A stretch of DNA of 64,000 nucleotides from Rhynochetos jubatus. Lineage: Eukaryota; Chordata; Aves; Eurypygiformes; Rhynochetidae. The position numbers and the translations under genes were made by a program. This document shows, one piece after another, positions 46,020-58,195 of this stretch (positions are counted from its first letter, which is position 1; every line of letters starts with the position of its first letter). The notes below the pieces were generated by a model. That model was not told where the DNA came from and ran no database searches. It saw only the letters and a program-made list of their open reading frames with translations. The DNA lies in contig CM050673.1 of the NCBI GenBank assembly GCA_027574665.1, forward strand, positions 8,231,420 through 8,295,419, in the 5' to 3' direction.

Positions 46020-46799
46020 CTACGGTTAGTGTCTGGAGAAGGGGAAAGGCCCCAGGTCCAGGGAGAGTCGGGATTGCAAAGGGCTGCCAGGAGCAGCACG
46101 ACACTGCACTGACATTGCAGTGACCATCCTCAACTGTCCTCCAGGGACCCAGGGTGTCACTGGCAAAGGACAGAGCTGCTCAGCTGTGCCCTCCTGGGTG
46201 TTGGTGTAGAGTTCTGTCAGCAAAGACAGGAGAGTCTGGTCCTGCCGCTTTGCAGGACGGGCAGAAGCTCCCAAAAAATTGCTGAGGTGTTTCTCAACAT
46301 TGCCTGTCACCGTTATCTCCTTCTGGACTGCTGTGAGCCAGCAGCTTTTATTGCATTAAGCCTCGAGTTCCTGCTGCAAAGCCACCGTCTCAGCCCTCAG
46401 GTGAGGGTTGATATGCTGTGGGGCTTTGGCCATCGCCCCTGTTCCTCATGGGTTCCAGCTGGGGCTGGGGCAGCCCCAGGTGTGGCCCGTGAGGCTGAGG
46501 ATGGGGCCAGCCCTGCACGGGGCGGGGCTCCAGCTACAAAGGGGCTGCCTGGGAAGCAGTGCTGTTGAGGGGGCAGGGGAAGCTCGGAGATGGAAGGAGT
46601 GGTAAAGGGTTCCTGCTCTTCAGAGCTGTGGTGAGTCCTGTCATGTCTCCTGTCCACCCCACTCTCTGCTTTCCTGCCCTCGGTCTCTGCTTCTGCCTCC
46701 TCCTGTGCTGGTCACTGGGCTGGCTGGCTCCCTGACGTTTGATTCTTTTCTGCTGACTCTGCTCTCTGCCTCTTCACCCATTCATTATTTCTGGTTTCC

Positions 46800-47943
46800 C
46801 TCCATCTCTCTCTGTCCTGTACTTGGGTGATTTAGAAATTTCTAGTCTGTGTTTCCATGCCGTTAGCTTCCTGTTCCATATTATCAGGGTCCTTTCTAGC
46901 TGTCTCCCTGTTCTGTAACCCTCTGTTTCTTGTATCAAATCACTTTTCAAACTCTTGTCGTGTGTTGTCCCTTATCCATTTCCCTGTTTCGATGTTGTGA
47001 TTCTGGTCTGTTTCTTGTACTCGGTTTCTTTTTAAAATTCCTTCCGCTTCTCCCTCTCTTTAGCGCCCTTTCTTGAATTTATTTCAACGTCTTCATTCCT
47101 TACACCTTCTCTGTATTTCTTCTGCCTTATTGCTATTGGCATTTTCAAGGTATTTTTAAAGTGTTACATTCCTTAAGGACAGCCAGTAAGAGGTTGTGTT
47201 TTGGGTTTGTGCTGATAACGCCGGTGTTTAACCCAAAATCTACGGGTAGTCGTGGTGGGCTTTTCTATTGCATGTTATCAGTAGCTTTATTAGTATTGTT
47301 ACTCTATTCTTTGCCTTTTAAGTTGCTACTCTCTTCCCTTGTGAGCTTTCTCGTCTCTTTCTCTGGCTCTCCTGCCCCTGTATAGGAGGGGGAGGTGAGC
47401 GAGTGGCCGTTCGGAGCTCTGTTGCTGGCTGGGTTAAATGACGACAGTCCTGTCTTGTGCCCCAGGTGGGGCCCGAGGGGTTGAGATAGTGACAGATCAT
47501 CCGATTCAAGTAAGTATGACCACGTAAGTATGATAATTAGTTCCAGGAATTAGAGTGAAGATGGACAAACGTTCTGGGAAATGCCGCGCGTACCCTATGT
47601 ACGCGAGGGGAGGCTGATGCAACGTACGGCAGGCACGAGAGGTGGAGCGATCCCCTGAACAGCACTGTCTGCGATCGAGTGGATGCAGTTTCTTAATGTT
47701 GTGTTGGTGGGAAGAGGGTTATCCCTTGTTTTGGTGACCTGGGTGGGACAGCGCTTCCGAATCTCTGTAAAGGAATCTTTCCTAGTCCCTAGCGCAGGTT
47801 TAGATCTGAGGTTTGGGGTGTTGTAAAGTGCAGAAATACCGCTCGACAGGCCCAGAATGTTTGCTCTCAGCCTGCTCCTTGTACGGACCCACCCCAGGCT
47901 GGTTTCAAACCCAGTCAAGCTAATCATGCAGAGACAGTTTGAA
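46800..47943 (+). mobile_element. Endogenous retrovirus fossil in unit 2
   Basis: Copy of the unit 1 element, with the PBS-like site at about 47456-47471. It was carried along by the large duplication and is not an independent insertion. Broken fragment. Confidence 0.5.
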
Positions 47944-47949
47944 CAAGGA

Positions 47950-48368
47950 GCGATTAATTAGTGAAGCACAGGTGCTTTGCTAGACAAAAGGTAAACCCTT
48001 AATTGTACCTCTCAAAGTCTGTCTCAGAATTGTGCAGGACAGAAATGGCAGAAGAGTGATTACGGAGACGGCGACCCGAAGAAGACCCTGTAGCTGAACC
48101 GAGGCTCGGAACCAGAACAGAAGAATGCAGCTGAGACGGGGGATTGTGGTGGTCTTTGGGAAACGATGAACTCTGGGGACTGAAAGGCCGAGTGGAAATA
48201 TACAAAGACTTTGGACCTTCTGTAATGGGTATTGATTGAACGGTGTAAAAACTGTGTGAGATCTTGGGCCATTGGCCACTCTCTGAGGTGGTGGCCCAAC
48301 TCTGAGTTTTGATCAAATAAATAGCAGACCTCGAGCCACCCGCTTTGTCTGGGGAAGAATTTTTAACA
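47950..48368 (+). mobile_element. LTR-like segment in unit 2
   Basis: Same segment as 40690-41105, part of the duplicated unit. Confidence 0.35.
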
Positions 48369-48369
48369 C

Positions 48370-49950
48370 TCGCGCTGCTCTTGGTCTCGTGCCGCCTGGG
48401 ACTCGGGGCGTCCCTGGACTCTGAAGGTAAGAGCCATTCCTTCTTTTGCAGGAATGCTGGCCCGCCTCGAAAGGGACCCCGGCTCGGCACGCTGGCCCGC
48501 CGCTCTCGGTGTCACGGCGCCTCCTCACCGCCTGGGACTTGGGGTGTCCCCGCGCTCTGAAGGTAGGAGGCATTCCTTCCTTTGCAGAGACGCTGGGGTG
48601 CCTTGAAAGGGGCCCCCGGCTCGCTGCTCTGGGTCTCGTGCCCCTCTTTGTCTTGTGGCACGCCTCGCCACCGCTCTGGGTGTCGCGGTGTGCCTCGCCG
48701 CTGCTCTTGGTCTCAGTGCTGCTCTTGATCTCGTGGCGCCTCCTTGCCGCCTGGGACTTGGGGTGTCCCTGGACTCTGAAGGTAGGAGGCTTTCCTTCTT
48801 TGCAGGGATGCTGGCCAGGCACGAAATCGCCACCGCTCTGGGTGTCGTGCCGCTCTTGTTGCGGTGCTTTGGGTTTCACGCCTCTCTTGGAGTCTGCGCG
48901 CCTCGCCGCCGCTCTGGGTCTTGCACCGCTGTTGGTGTGGTGGTGCGACTCACTGCTGCTCTTGGTCTCGGCGCTGCTCTCGGTCTCGGCGTGCCTCCTT
49001 GCCGCCTGGGGCCCAGGGCGTTACTGGACTCTGAAGGTAAGAGGTATTCCTTTGTTTGCAAGGACGCTGGCCCACCTCAAAAGGGGCCCCGGCTCGGAGT
49101 TCTGGCCCGCCGCTCTTGGTGTCGCGGCACCTACTTGCTGCTTCGGACTTGGGCCGTCCCTGGACTCTGAAGGTAGAACACATTCCTTCCTTTGCAGGGA
49201 TGCTGGCCCGCCTCGAAAGGGGCCCCGGCTCGGCGCGCCGTCCCGCCGCTTCGGACTCAGACTCAGACTTCACCTCGACTTGGACTAGGACTTGCCTTCT
49301 CCTCGAAGTCGCCTCGGACTCGGAAGGTAAGAGGCGTTCCTTCCTTCGCAGGGGCGCGGGCCTGCCTCGGAAGGAGCCCTGACTCGACGCGCCTCATGCC
49401 ACCTCGGACTCGGACTTTGAGTCGGACTCACCTCGGACTCGGCAGGTAAGAGGCGTTCCTTCCTCTGCAGGGACCCGCCTCCGCCTCGGACCCGCCTCCG
49501 CCTCGGACTCACACGGTGGGAGGCGTTCCTTCCTTTGCAGGGGTGTGGGACTGCCTCGGACTCGCCTCCGCCTCGGACTCGCCTCCGCCTCTCCTCAGAC
49601 TCGGACGGTAAGAGGCATTCCTTCCTTTGCAGCGCCGTGGGCCTGCCTCGAAAGGAGCTCTGGCTTGGCGATCGGGGTCTCTTGTTGCTCTTGGTGCTGT
49701 GGTGGGCCTCGTTGCCGCTCGGGGTGTTGCGCCGCCGTTGTGGGTCTCGTGCCGCTCTTGGAGTCGATGCGCCTCGTTGCCGATCGGGGTGTTGCGCCGC
49801 CGTTGAGGGTCTCGCGCTGCTCTTGGAGTGCTGCTGCACTTCGCTGCCGCTCTTGGTCTGGGCGCCGGTCTTGGTGTTGTGGCGCCTCCTGGCCCCCTCG
49901 CATTGGGGGCGTCCCTGCACGCCTAAGTTCAGAGTCATTCCTTCCGTTGG
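48370..49950 (+). repeat. Splice-cassette repeat field, unit 2
   Basis: Same field as in unit 1, nearly identical, with an added GGACTTTGAGTCGGACTC stretch near 49410-49430. Confidence 0.85.
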
Positions 49951-50251
49951 AGGGACGTGGGCCTGCTTGGGGAGCTGGGCTAGATTGGCACGGGCAGTTC
50001 TCCTGGAGAGCAGGAGGAGTGTGTCCTGGACTTGGCCTGGAATTTCTCCTGGACTTGGGCTGCATTTGAGGCTGCAATTTTGACTGGGCTTGGGCCTGAA
50101 TTTCTCCTGAACGGGGGTTGGAATCGCTCTTAGAATTCACATGCAACATGGCCGGGCTTTGAACTGACATTTCTGCTGCACGTACGCTGGAATTGCTCGA
50201 GACGTGGGGCTGCTTCTTAGGCAGGAGTTATTAGTGACCTGGCATGCAATT

Positions 50252-53200
50252 AGGGGCGAGTGGGCGGGGCTTAAGGGGCGAGTGGGCGGGGCTAAAGGGG
50301 CGAGTGGGCGGGGCTAAAGGGGCGAGTGGGCGGGGCTTAAGGGGCGAGTGGGCGGGGCTTAAGGGGCGAGTGGGCGGGGCTTAAGGGGCGAGTGGGCGGG
50401 GCTTAAGGGGCGAGTGGGCGGGGCTTAAGGGGCGAGTGGGCGGGGCTTAAGGGGCGAGTGGGCGGGGCTTAAGGGGCGAGTGGGCGGGGCTTAAGGGGCG
50501 AGTGGGCGGGGCTTAAGGGGCGAGTGGGCGGGGCTTAAGGGGCGAGTGGGCGGGGCTTAAGGGGCGAGTGGGCGGGGCTAAAGGGGCGAGTGGGCGGGGC
50601 TAAAGGGGCGAGTGGGCGGGGCTAAAGGGGCGAGTGGGCGGGGCTAAAGGGGCGAGTGGGCGGGGCTAAAGGGGCGAGTGGGCGGGGCTAAAGGGGCGAG
50701 TGGGCGGGGCTTAAGGGGCGAGTGGGCGGGGCTTAAGGGGCGAGTGGGCGGGGCTTAAGGGGCGAGTGGGCGGGGCTTAAGGGGCGAGTGGGCGGGGCTT
50801 AAGGGGCGAGTGGGCGGGGCTTAAGGGGCGAGTGGGCGGGGCTTAAGGGGCGAGTGGGCGGGGCTTAAGGGGCGAGTGGGCGGGGCTTAAGGGGCGAGTG
50901 GGCGGGGCTTAAGGGGCGAGTGGGCGGGGCTTAAGGGGCGAGTGGGCGGGGCTTAAGGGGCGAGTGGGCGGGGCTTAAGGGGCGAGTGGGCGGGGCTTAA
51001 GGGGCGAGTGGGCGGGGCTAAAGGGGCGAGTGGGCGGGGCTAAAGGGGCGAGTGGGCGGGGCTTAAGGGGCGAGTGGGCGGGGCTTAAGGGGCGAGTGGG
51101 CGGGGCTTAAGGGGCGAGTGGGCGGGGCTTAAGGGGCGAGTGGGCGGGGCTTAAGGGGCGAGTGGGCGGGGCTTAAGGGGCGAGTGGGCGGGGCTAAAGG
51201 GGCGAGTGGGCGGGGCTTAAGGGGCGAGTGGGCGGGGCTTAAGGGGCGAGTGGGCGGGGCTTAAGGGGCGAGTGGGCGGGGCTTAAGGGGCGAGTGGGCG
51301 GGGCTTAAGGGGCGAGTGGGCGGGGCTTAAGGGGCGAGTGGGCGGGGCTTAAGGGGCGAGTGGGCGGGGCTTAAGGGGCGAGTGGGCGGGGCTTAAGGGG
51401 CGAGTGGGCGGGGCTTAAGGGGCGAGTGGGCGGGGCTTAAGGGGCGAGTGGGCGGGGCTTAAGGGGCGAGTGGGCGGGGCTTAAGGGGCGAGTGGGCGGG
51501 GCTTAAGGGGCGAGTGGGCGGGGCTTAAGGGGCGAGTGGGCGGGGCTAAAGGGGCGAGTGGGCGGGGCTAAAGGGGCGAGTGGGCGGGGCTAAAGGGGCG
51601 AGTGGGCGGGGCTAAAGGGGCGAGTGGGCGGGGCTTAAGGGGCGAGTGGGCGGGGCTTAAGGGGCGAGTGGGCGGGGCTTAAGGGGCGAGTGGGCGGGGC
51701 TAAAGGGGCGAGTGGGCGGGGCTAAAGGGGCGAGTGGGCGGGGCTAAAGGGGCGAGTGGGCGGGGCTAAAGGGGCGAGTGGGCGGGGCTTAAGGGGCGAG
51801 TGGGCGGGGCTAAAGGGGCGAGTGGGCGGGGCTTAAGGGGCGAGTGGGCGGGGCTTAAGGGGCGAGTGGGCGGGGCTTAAGGGGCGAGTGGGCGGGGCTT
51901 AAGGGGCGAGTGGGCGGGGCTAAAGGGGCGAGTGGGCGGGGCTTAAGGGGCGAGTGGGCGGGGCTTAAGGGGCGAGTGGGCGGGGCTTAAGGGGCGAGTG
52001 GGCGGGGCTAAAGGGGCGAGTGGGCGGGGCTAAAGGGGCGAGTGGGCGGGGCTAAAGGGGCGAGTGGGCGGGGCTAAAGGGGCGAGGGGGCGGGGCTAAA
52101 GGGGCGAGGGGGCGGGGCTAAAGGGGCGAGGGGGCGGGGCTAAAGGGGCGAGGGGGCGGGGCTAAAGGGGCGAGGGGGCGGGGCTAAAGGGGCGAGGGGG
52201 CGGGGCTAAAGGGGCGAGGGGGCGGGGCTAAAGGGGCGAGGGGGCGGGGCTAAAGGGGCGAGGGGGCGGGGCTAAAGGGGCGAGGGGGCGGGGCTAAAGG
52301 GGCGAGGGGGCGGGGCTAAAGGGGCGAGGGGGCGGGGCTAAAGGGGCGAGGGGGCGGGGCTAAAGGGGCGAGGGGGCGGGGCTAAAGGGGCGAGGGGGCG
52401 GGGCTAAAGGGGCGAGGGGGCGGGGCTAAAGGGGCGAGGGGGCGGGGCTAAAGGGGCGAGGGGGCGGGGCTAAAGGGGCGAGGGGGCGGGGCTAAAGGGG
52501 CGAGGGGGCGGGGCTAAAGGGGCGAGGGGGCGGGGCTAAAGGGGCGAGGGGGCGGGGCTAAAGGGCGAGGGGGCGGGGCTAAAGGGGCGAGGGGGCGGGG
52601 CTTAAGGGGCGAGGGGGCGGGGCTTAAGGGGCGAGGGGGCGGGGCTTAAGGGGCGAGGGGGCGGGGCTTAAGGGGCGAGGGGGCGGGGCTTAAGGGGCGA
52701 GGGGGCGGGGCTTAAGGGGCGAGGGGGCGGGGCTTAAGGGGCGAGGGGGCGGGGCTTAAGGGGCGAGGGGGCGGGGCTTAAGGGGCGAGGGGGCGGGGCT
52801 TAAGGGGCGAGGGGGCGGGGCTTAAGGGGCGAGGGGGCGGGGCTTAAGGGGCGAGGGGGCGGGGCTTAAGGGGCGAGGGGGCGGGGCTTAAGGGGCGAGG
52901 GGGCGGGGCTTAAGGGGCGAGGGGGCGGGGCTTAAGGGGCGAGGGGGCGGGGCTTAAGGGGCGAGGGGGCGGGGCTTAAGGGGCGAGGGGGCGGGGCTTA
53001 AGGGGCGAGGGGGCGGGGCTTAAGGGGCGAGGGGGCGGGGCTAAAGGGGCGAGGGGGCGGGGCTAAAGGGGCGAGGGGGCGGGGCTTAAGGGGCGAGGGG
53101 GCGGGGCTAAAGGGGCGAGGGGGCGGGGCTAAAGGGGCGAGGGGGCGGGGCTAAAGGGGCGAGGGGGCGGGGCTAAAGGGGCGAGGGGGCGGGGCTAAAG

Positions 53201-53411
53201 GGGCGAGGGGGCGGGGCTAAAGGGGCGAGGGGGCGGGGCCCAAGGGGCGAGGGGGCGGGGCTAAAGGGGCGAGGGGGCGGGGCTTAAGGGGCGAGGGGGC
53301 GGGGCCCAAGGGGCGAGGGGGCGGGGCCCAAGGGGCGAGGGGGCGGGGCCCAAGGGGCGAGGGGGCGGGGCCCAAGGGGCGAGGGGGCGGGGCCCAAGGG
53401 GCGAGGGGGCG
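50252..53411 (+). repeat. 22-bp GC-box minisatellite, array 2 (about 143 copies)
   Basis: Same unit as array 1, but copies from the left edge to about 52080 read GGGGCGAGTGGGCGGGGC, and from about 52083 on they read GAGGGGG as in array 1. CTTAA, CTAAA and, near the right end, CCCAA variants lie in blocks. One copy near 52563 is a base short. Confidence 0.97.
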
Positions 53412-53966
53412 CTGAATTTCCCTGGCCCTTCAGCCCCAACGTCTCCTCCCCTCGGGCTGGGTTTAGGCTGCAGTTTCGACTCGATTTTGGCGTGAATTTC
53501 TCCTGCACTTGGGGCCCAATTTCTGCCGGACCAAGGCTGGAATTTCTATTGGACTGGGCCTCGAATTTATACTGGAAGCGGGCCTCAAGCCAGTCCAAAT
53601 ACGGGACACATTCAGGCCCAGGTCCAAATGAAAACGAAGCCAAAGGCCAAGAGAAATTCACACCTAAATCCAGGAGTAACTCCAGCATAAATCCAGCCCA
53701 CGGCCAGGACCAATTTGGGCTCAAATCCAGGACAAGTTCCCGTCCAAATCCTGGACAAATTTTGGTTCAAGTGCAGGAGAAACTGCGGCCAATTCTGGGC
53801 GAAATTCCAGCCCAAGTGCAGCAGAAATTCCAGTCGAAGCCCCGGAGACAGTCCACCCTAACAGCGAGAGAAATTTGGGCCCAAGTCCAGTGGAAATTGC
53901 AGCCCCAGTGGAGGAGAAATTTCAGCCCAGGTCCACACGAGATTGAGGCACAAGCCCAGGAGGGCT
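53412..53966 (+). repeat. Unit tail: degenerate CCAGGAGAAATTC array, unit 2
   Basis: Nearly identical copy of 45465-46019, with a few single-base differences. Confidence 0.8.
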
Positions 53967-54719
53967 ACGGTTAGTGTCTGGAGAAGGGGAAAGGCCCCAG
54001 GTCCAGGGAGAGTCGGGATTGCAAAGGGCTGCCAGGAGCAGCACGACACTGCACTGACATTGCAGTGACCATCCTCAACTGTCCTCCAGGGACCCAGGGT
54101 GTCACTGGCAAAGGACAGAGCTGCTCAGCTGTGCCCTCCTGGGTGTTGGTGTAGAGTTCTGTCAGCAAAGACAGGAGAGTCTGGTCCTGCTGCTTTGCAG
54201 GACGGGCAGAAGCTCCCAAAAAATTGCTGAGGTGTTTCTCAACATTGCCTGTCACCGTTATCTCCTTCTGGACTGCTGTGAGCCAGCAGCTTTTATTGCA
54301 TTAAGCCTCGAGTTCCTGCTGCAAAGCCACCGTCTCAGCCCTCAGGTGAGGGTTGATATGCTGTGGGGCTTTGGCCATCGCCCCTGTTCCTCATGGGTTC
54401 CAGCTGGGGCTGGGGCAGCCCCAGGTGTGGCCCGTGAGGCTGAGGATGGGGCCAGCCCTGCACGGGGCGGGGCTCCAGCTACAAAGGGGCTGCCTGGGAA
54501 GCAGTGCTGTTGAGGGGGCGGGGGAAGCTCGGAGATGGAAGGAGTGGTAAAGGGTTCCTGCTCTTCAGAGCTGTGGTGAGTCCTGTCATGTCTCCTGTCC
54601 ACCCCACTCTCTGCTTCTGCCTCCTCCTGTGCTGGTCACTGGCCTGGCTGGCTCCCTGACGTTTGATTCTTTTCTGCTGACTCTGCTCTCTGCCTCTTCA
54701 CCCATTCATTATTTCTGGT

Positions 54720-55865
54720 TTCCCTCCATCTCTCTCTGTCCTGTACTTGGGTCATTTAGAAATTTCTAGTCTGTGTTTCCATGCCGTTAGCTTCCTGTTC
54801 CCTATTATCAGGGTCCTTTCTAGCTGTCTCCCTGTTCTGTAACCCTCTGTTTCTTGTATCAAATCACTTTTCAAACTCTTGTCGTGTGTTGTCCCTTATC
54901 CATTTCCCTGTTTCGATGTTGTGATTCTGGTCTGTTTCTTGTACTCGGTTTCTTTTTAAAATTCCTTCCGCTTCTCCCTCTCTTTAGCGCCCTTTCTTGA
55001 ATTTATTTCAACGTCTTCATTCCTTACACCTTCTCTGTATTTCTTCTGCCTTATTGCTATTGGCATTTTCAAGGTATTTTTAAAGTGTTACATTCCTTAA
55101 GGACAGCCAGTAAGAGGTTGTGTTTTGGGTTTGTGCTGATAACGCCGGTGTTTAACCCAAAATCTACGGGTAGTCGTGGTGGGCTTTTCTATTGCATGTT
55201 ATCAGTAGTTTTATTAGTATTGTTACTCTATTCTTTGCCTTTTAAGTTGCTACTCTCTTCCCTTGTGAGCTTTCTCGTCTCTTTCTCTGGCTCTCCTGCC
55301 CCTGTATAGGAGGGGGAGGTGAGCGAGTGGCCGTTCGGAGCTCTGTTGCTGGCTGGGTTAAATGACGACAGTCCTGTCTTGTGCCCCAGGTGGGGCCCGA
55401 GGGGTTGAGATAGTGACAGATCATCCGATTCAAGTAAGTATGACCATGTAAGTATGATAATTAGTTCCAGGAATTAGAGTGAAGATGGACAAACGTTCTG
55501 GGAAATGCCACGCGTACCCTATGTACGCGAGGGGAGGCTGATGCAACGTACGGCAGGCACGAGAGGTGGAGCGATCCCCTGAACAGCACTGTCTGCGATC
55601 GAGTGGATGCTGTTTCTTAATGTTGTGTTGGTGGGAAGAGGGTTATCCCTTGTTTTGGTGACCTGGGTGGGACAGCGCTTCCGAATCTCTGTAAAGGAAT
55701 CTTTCCTAGTCCCTAGCGCAGGTTTAGATCTGAGGTTTGGGGTGTTGTAAAGTGCAGAAATACCGCTCGACAGGCCCAGAATGTTTGCTCTCAGCCTGCT
55801 CCTTGTACGGACCCACCCCAGGCTGGTTTCAAACCCAGTCAAGCTAATCATGCAGAGACAGTTTG
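54720..55865 (+). mobile_element. Endogenous retrovirus fossil in unit 3
   Basis: Third copy, with the PBS-like site at about 55381-55396. It was carried along by the duplication. Broken fragment. Confidence 0.5.
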
Positions 55866-55871
55866 AACAAG

Positions 55872-56292
55872 GAGCGATTAATTAGTGAAGCACAGGTGCT
55901 TTGCTAGACAAAAGGTAAACCCTTAATTGTACCTCTCAAAGTCTGTCTCAGAATTGTGCAGGACAGAAATGGCAGAAGAGTGATTACGGAGACGGCGACC
56001 CGAAGAAGACCCTGTAGCTGAACCGAGGCTCGGAACCAGAACAGAAGAATGCAGCTGAGACGGGGGATTGTGGTGGTCTTTGGGAAACGATGAACTCTGG
56101 GGACTGAAAGGCCGAGTGGAAATATACAAAGACTTTGGACCTTCTGTAATGGGTATTGATTGAACGGTGTAAAAACTGTGTGAGATCTTGGGCCATTGGC
56201 CACTCTCTGAGGTGGTGGCCCAACTCTGAGTTTTGATCAAATAAATAGCAGACCTCGAGCAACCCGCTTTGTCTGGGGAAGAATTTTTAACA
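55872..56292 (+). mobile_element. LTR-like segment in unit 3
   Basis: Same segment as 40690-41105, part of the duplicated unit. Confidence 0.35.
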
Positions 56293-56294
56293 CT

Positions 56295-57770
56295 CGCGCT
56301 GCTCTTGGTCTCGTGCCGCCTGGGACTCGGGGCGTCCCTGGACTCTGAAGGTAAGAGCCATTCCTTCTTTTGCAGGAATGCTGGCCCGCCTCGAAAGGGA
56401 CCCCGGCTCGGCACGCTGGCCCGCCGCTCTCGGTGTCACGGCGCCTCCTCACCGCCTGGGACTTGGGGTGTCCCCGCGCTCTGAAGGTAGGAGGCATTCC
56501 TTCCTTTGCAGAGACGCTGGGGTGCCTTGAAAGGGGCCCCCAGCTCGCTGCTCTGGGTCTCGTGCCCCTCTTTGTCTTGTGGCACACCTCGCCACCGCTC
56601 TGGGTGTCGCGGTGTGCCTCGCCGCTGCTCTTGGTCTCAGTGCTGCTCTTGATCTCGTGGCGCCTCCTTGCCGCCTGGGACTTGGGGTGTCCCTGGACTC
56701 TGAAGGTAGGAGGCTTTCCTTCTTTGCAGGGACGCTGGCCAGCCACGAAATCGCCACCGCTCTGGGTGTCGTGCCACTCTTGTTGCGGTGCTTTGGGTTT
56801 CACGCCTCTCTTGGAGTCTGCGCGCCTCGCCGCCGCTCTGGGTCTTGCACCACTGTTGGTGTGGTGGTGCGACTCACTGCTGCTCTTGGTCTCGGCGCTG
56901 CTCTTGGTCTCGGCGCTGCTCTTGGTCTCGGCGCTGCTCTTGGTCTCGGCGCTGCTCTTGGTCTCGGCGCTGCTCTTGGTCTCGGCGTGCCTCCTTACCA
57001 CCTGGGGCCCAGGGCGTTACTGGACTCTGAAGGTAAGAGGCATTCCTTTGTTTGCAGGGATGCTGGCCCACCTTGAAAGGGGTCCCAGCTTCGTACTCAG
57101 ACTCAGAATTCACCTCGACTTGGACTAGGACTTGCCTTCTCCTCGAAGTCGCCTCGGACTCGGAAGGTAAGAGGCGTTCCTTCCTTCGCAGGGGTGCGGG
57201 CCTGCCTCGAAAGGAGCCCCGACTCGACGCGCCTCACGCCACCTCGGACTCGGACTTTGAGTCGGGCTCGCCTCGGACTCGGACTTTGAGTCGGACTCGC
57301 CTCAGACTTGGACGGTAAGAGGTGTTCCTTCCTTTGCAGGGGCGCGGGCCTGCCTCCGCCTCGGACTCGCCTCCGCCTCGGACTCGCCTCCGCCTCGGAC
57401 TCGCACGGTAAGAGGCGTTCCTTCCTTTGCAGCGCTGCGGGCCTGCCTCGGAAGGAGCTCTGGCTTGGCAATCGGGGTCTCTTGTTGCTCTTGGTGCTGT
57501 GGTGGGCCTCGTTGCCGCTCGGGGTGTTGCGCCGCCGTTGTGGGTCTCGTGCCGCTCTTGGAGTCGATGCGCCTTGTTGCCGCTCGGGGTCTCGCGCCGC
57601 TCTGGGTGTTGCGCCGCCGTTGAGGGTCTCGCGCTGCTCTTGGAGTGCTGCTGCGCTTCGCTGCCGCTCTTGGTCTGGGTGCTGGTCTTGGTGTTGTGGC
57701 GCCTCCTGGCCCCCTCGCATTGGGGGCGTCCCTGCACGCCTAAGTTCAGAGTCATTCCTTCCGTTGGAGG
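56295..57770 (+). repeat. Splice-cassette repeat field, unit 3
   Basis: Same field. It contains the 18-bp expansion at 56875-56990 and rearranged GGACTTTGAGTCGG copies near 57240-57310. Confidence 0.85.
56875..56990 (+). repeat. 18-bp tandem repeat, six copies
   Basis: GCTGCTCTTGGTCTCGGC repeated six times. The corresponding places in units 1 (41680-41710) and 2 (48955-48990) have only two copies, one of them a variant. Confidence 0.92.
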
Positions 57771-57944
57771 GACGTGGGCCTGCTTGGGGAGCTGGGCTAG
57801 ATTGGCACGGGCAGTTCTCCTGGAGAGCAGGAGGAGTGTGTCCTGGACTTGGGCTGGAATTGCTCCTGGACTTGGGCTGCATTTGAGGCTGCAATTTTGA
57901 CTGGGCTTGGGCCTGAATTTCTCCTGAACGGGGGTTGGAACGGG

Positions 57945-58195
57945 GGGGCGAGGGGGCGGGGCTTAAGGGGCGAGGGGGCGGGGCTTAAGGGGCGAGGGGG
58001 CGGGGCTGAAGGGGCGAGGGGGGGCGGGGCTGAAGGGGCGAGGGGGGGCGGGGCTGAAGGGGCGAGGGGGGGCGGGGCTTTGGGGGCGAGGGGGGGCGGG
58101 GCTTTGGGGGCGAGGGGGGGCGGGGCTTTGGGGGCGAGGGGGGGCGGGGCTTTGGGGGCGAGGGGGGGCGGGGCTTTGGGGGCGAGGGGGGTTTC
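57945..58195 (+). repeat. Related GC-rich minisatellite, 22-24 bp, about 11 copies
   Basis: Starts with the 22-bp GGGGCGAGGGGGCGGGGC-TTAA unit, then drifts to 24-bp copies with GAGGGGGGGCGGGG and CTGAA, then CTTTG endings. A gradient of variants is visible from left to right. Confidence 0.93.

Larger units (their letters stand above)
38856..46120 (+). repeat. Large tandem duplication, unit 1 (about 7.27 kb)
   Basis: Begins at ATCATCCTCAACTGTCCTCC and contains a unique-looking 0.7-kb head, an ERV-derived part, the splice-cassette field, the 22-bp minisatellite and a 0.65-kb tail. It is nearly identical to unit 2 outside the minisatellite. It differs from units 2 and 3 at shared sites (for example CCTATTCAACAAAGAGTG against CAGTTTGAACAAGGAGCG), so it is the outlier. 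Confidence 0.93.
46121..54065 (+). repeat. Large tandem duplication, unit 2 (about 7.95 kb)
   Basis: Same order of parts as unit 1. It is longer mainly because its 22-bp array has about 29 more copies. The border with unit 1 lies in the roughly 100-bp segment also present next to the telomere-like motif at 33.84 kb. Confidence 0.93.
54066..57945 (+). repeat. Large tandem duplication, unit 3 (partial)
   Basis: Matches unit 2 through the head, ERV part and splice-cassette field, then leaves it at ACGGGGGTTGGAA and enters a different GC-rich array. It has its own changes: an 18-bp repeat expansion at 56875-56990, a shortened stretch near 57050-57110 and extra cassette copies near 57250-57420. 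Confidence 0.92.
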
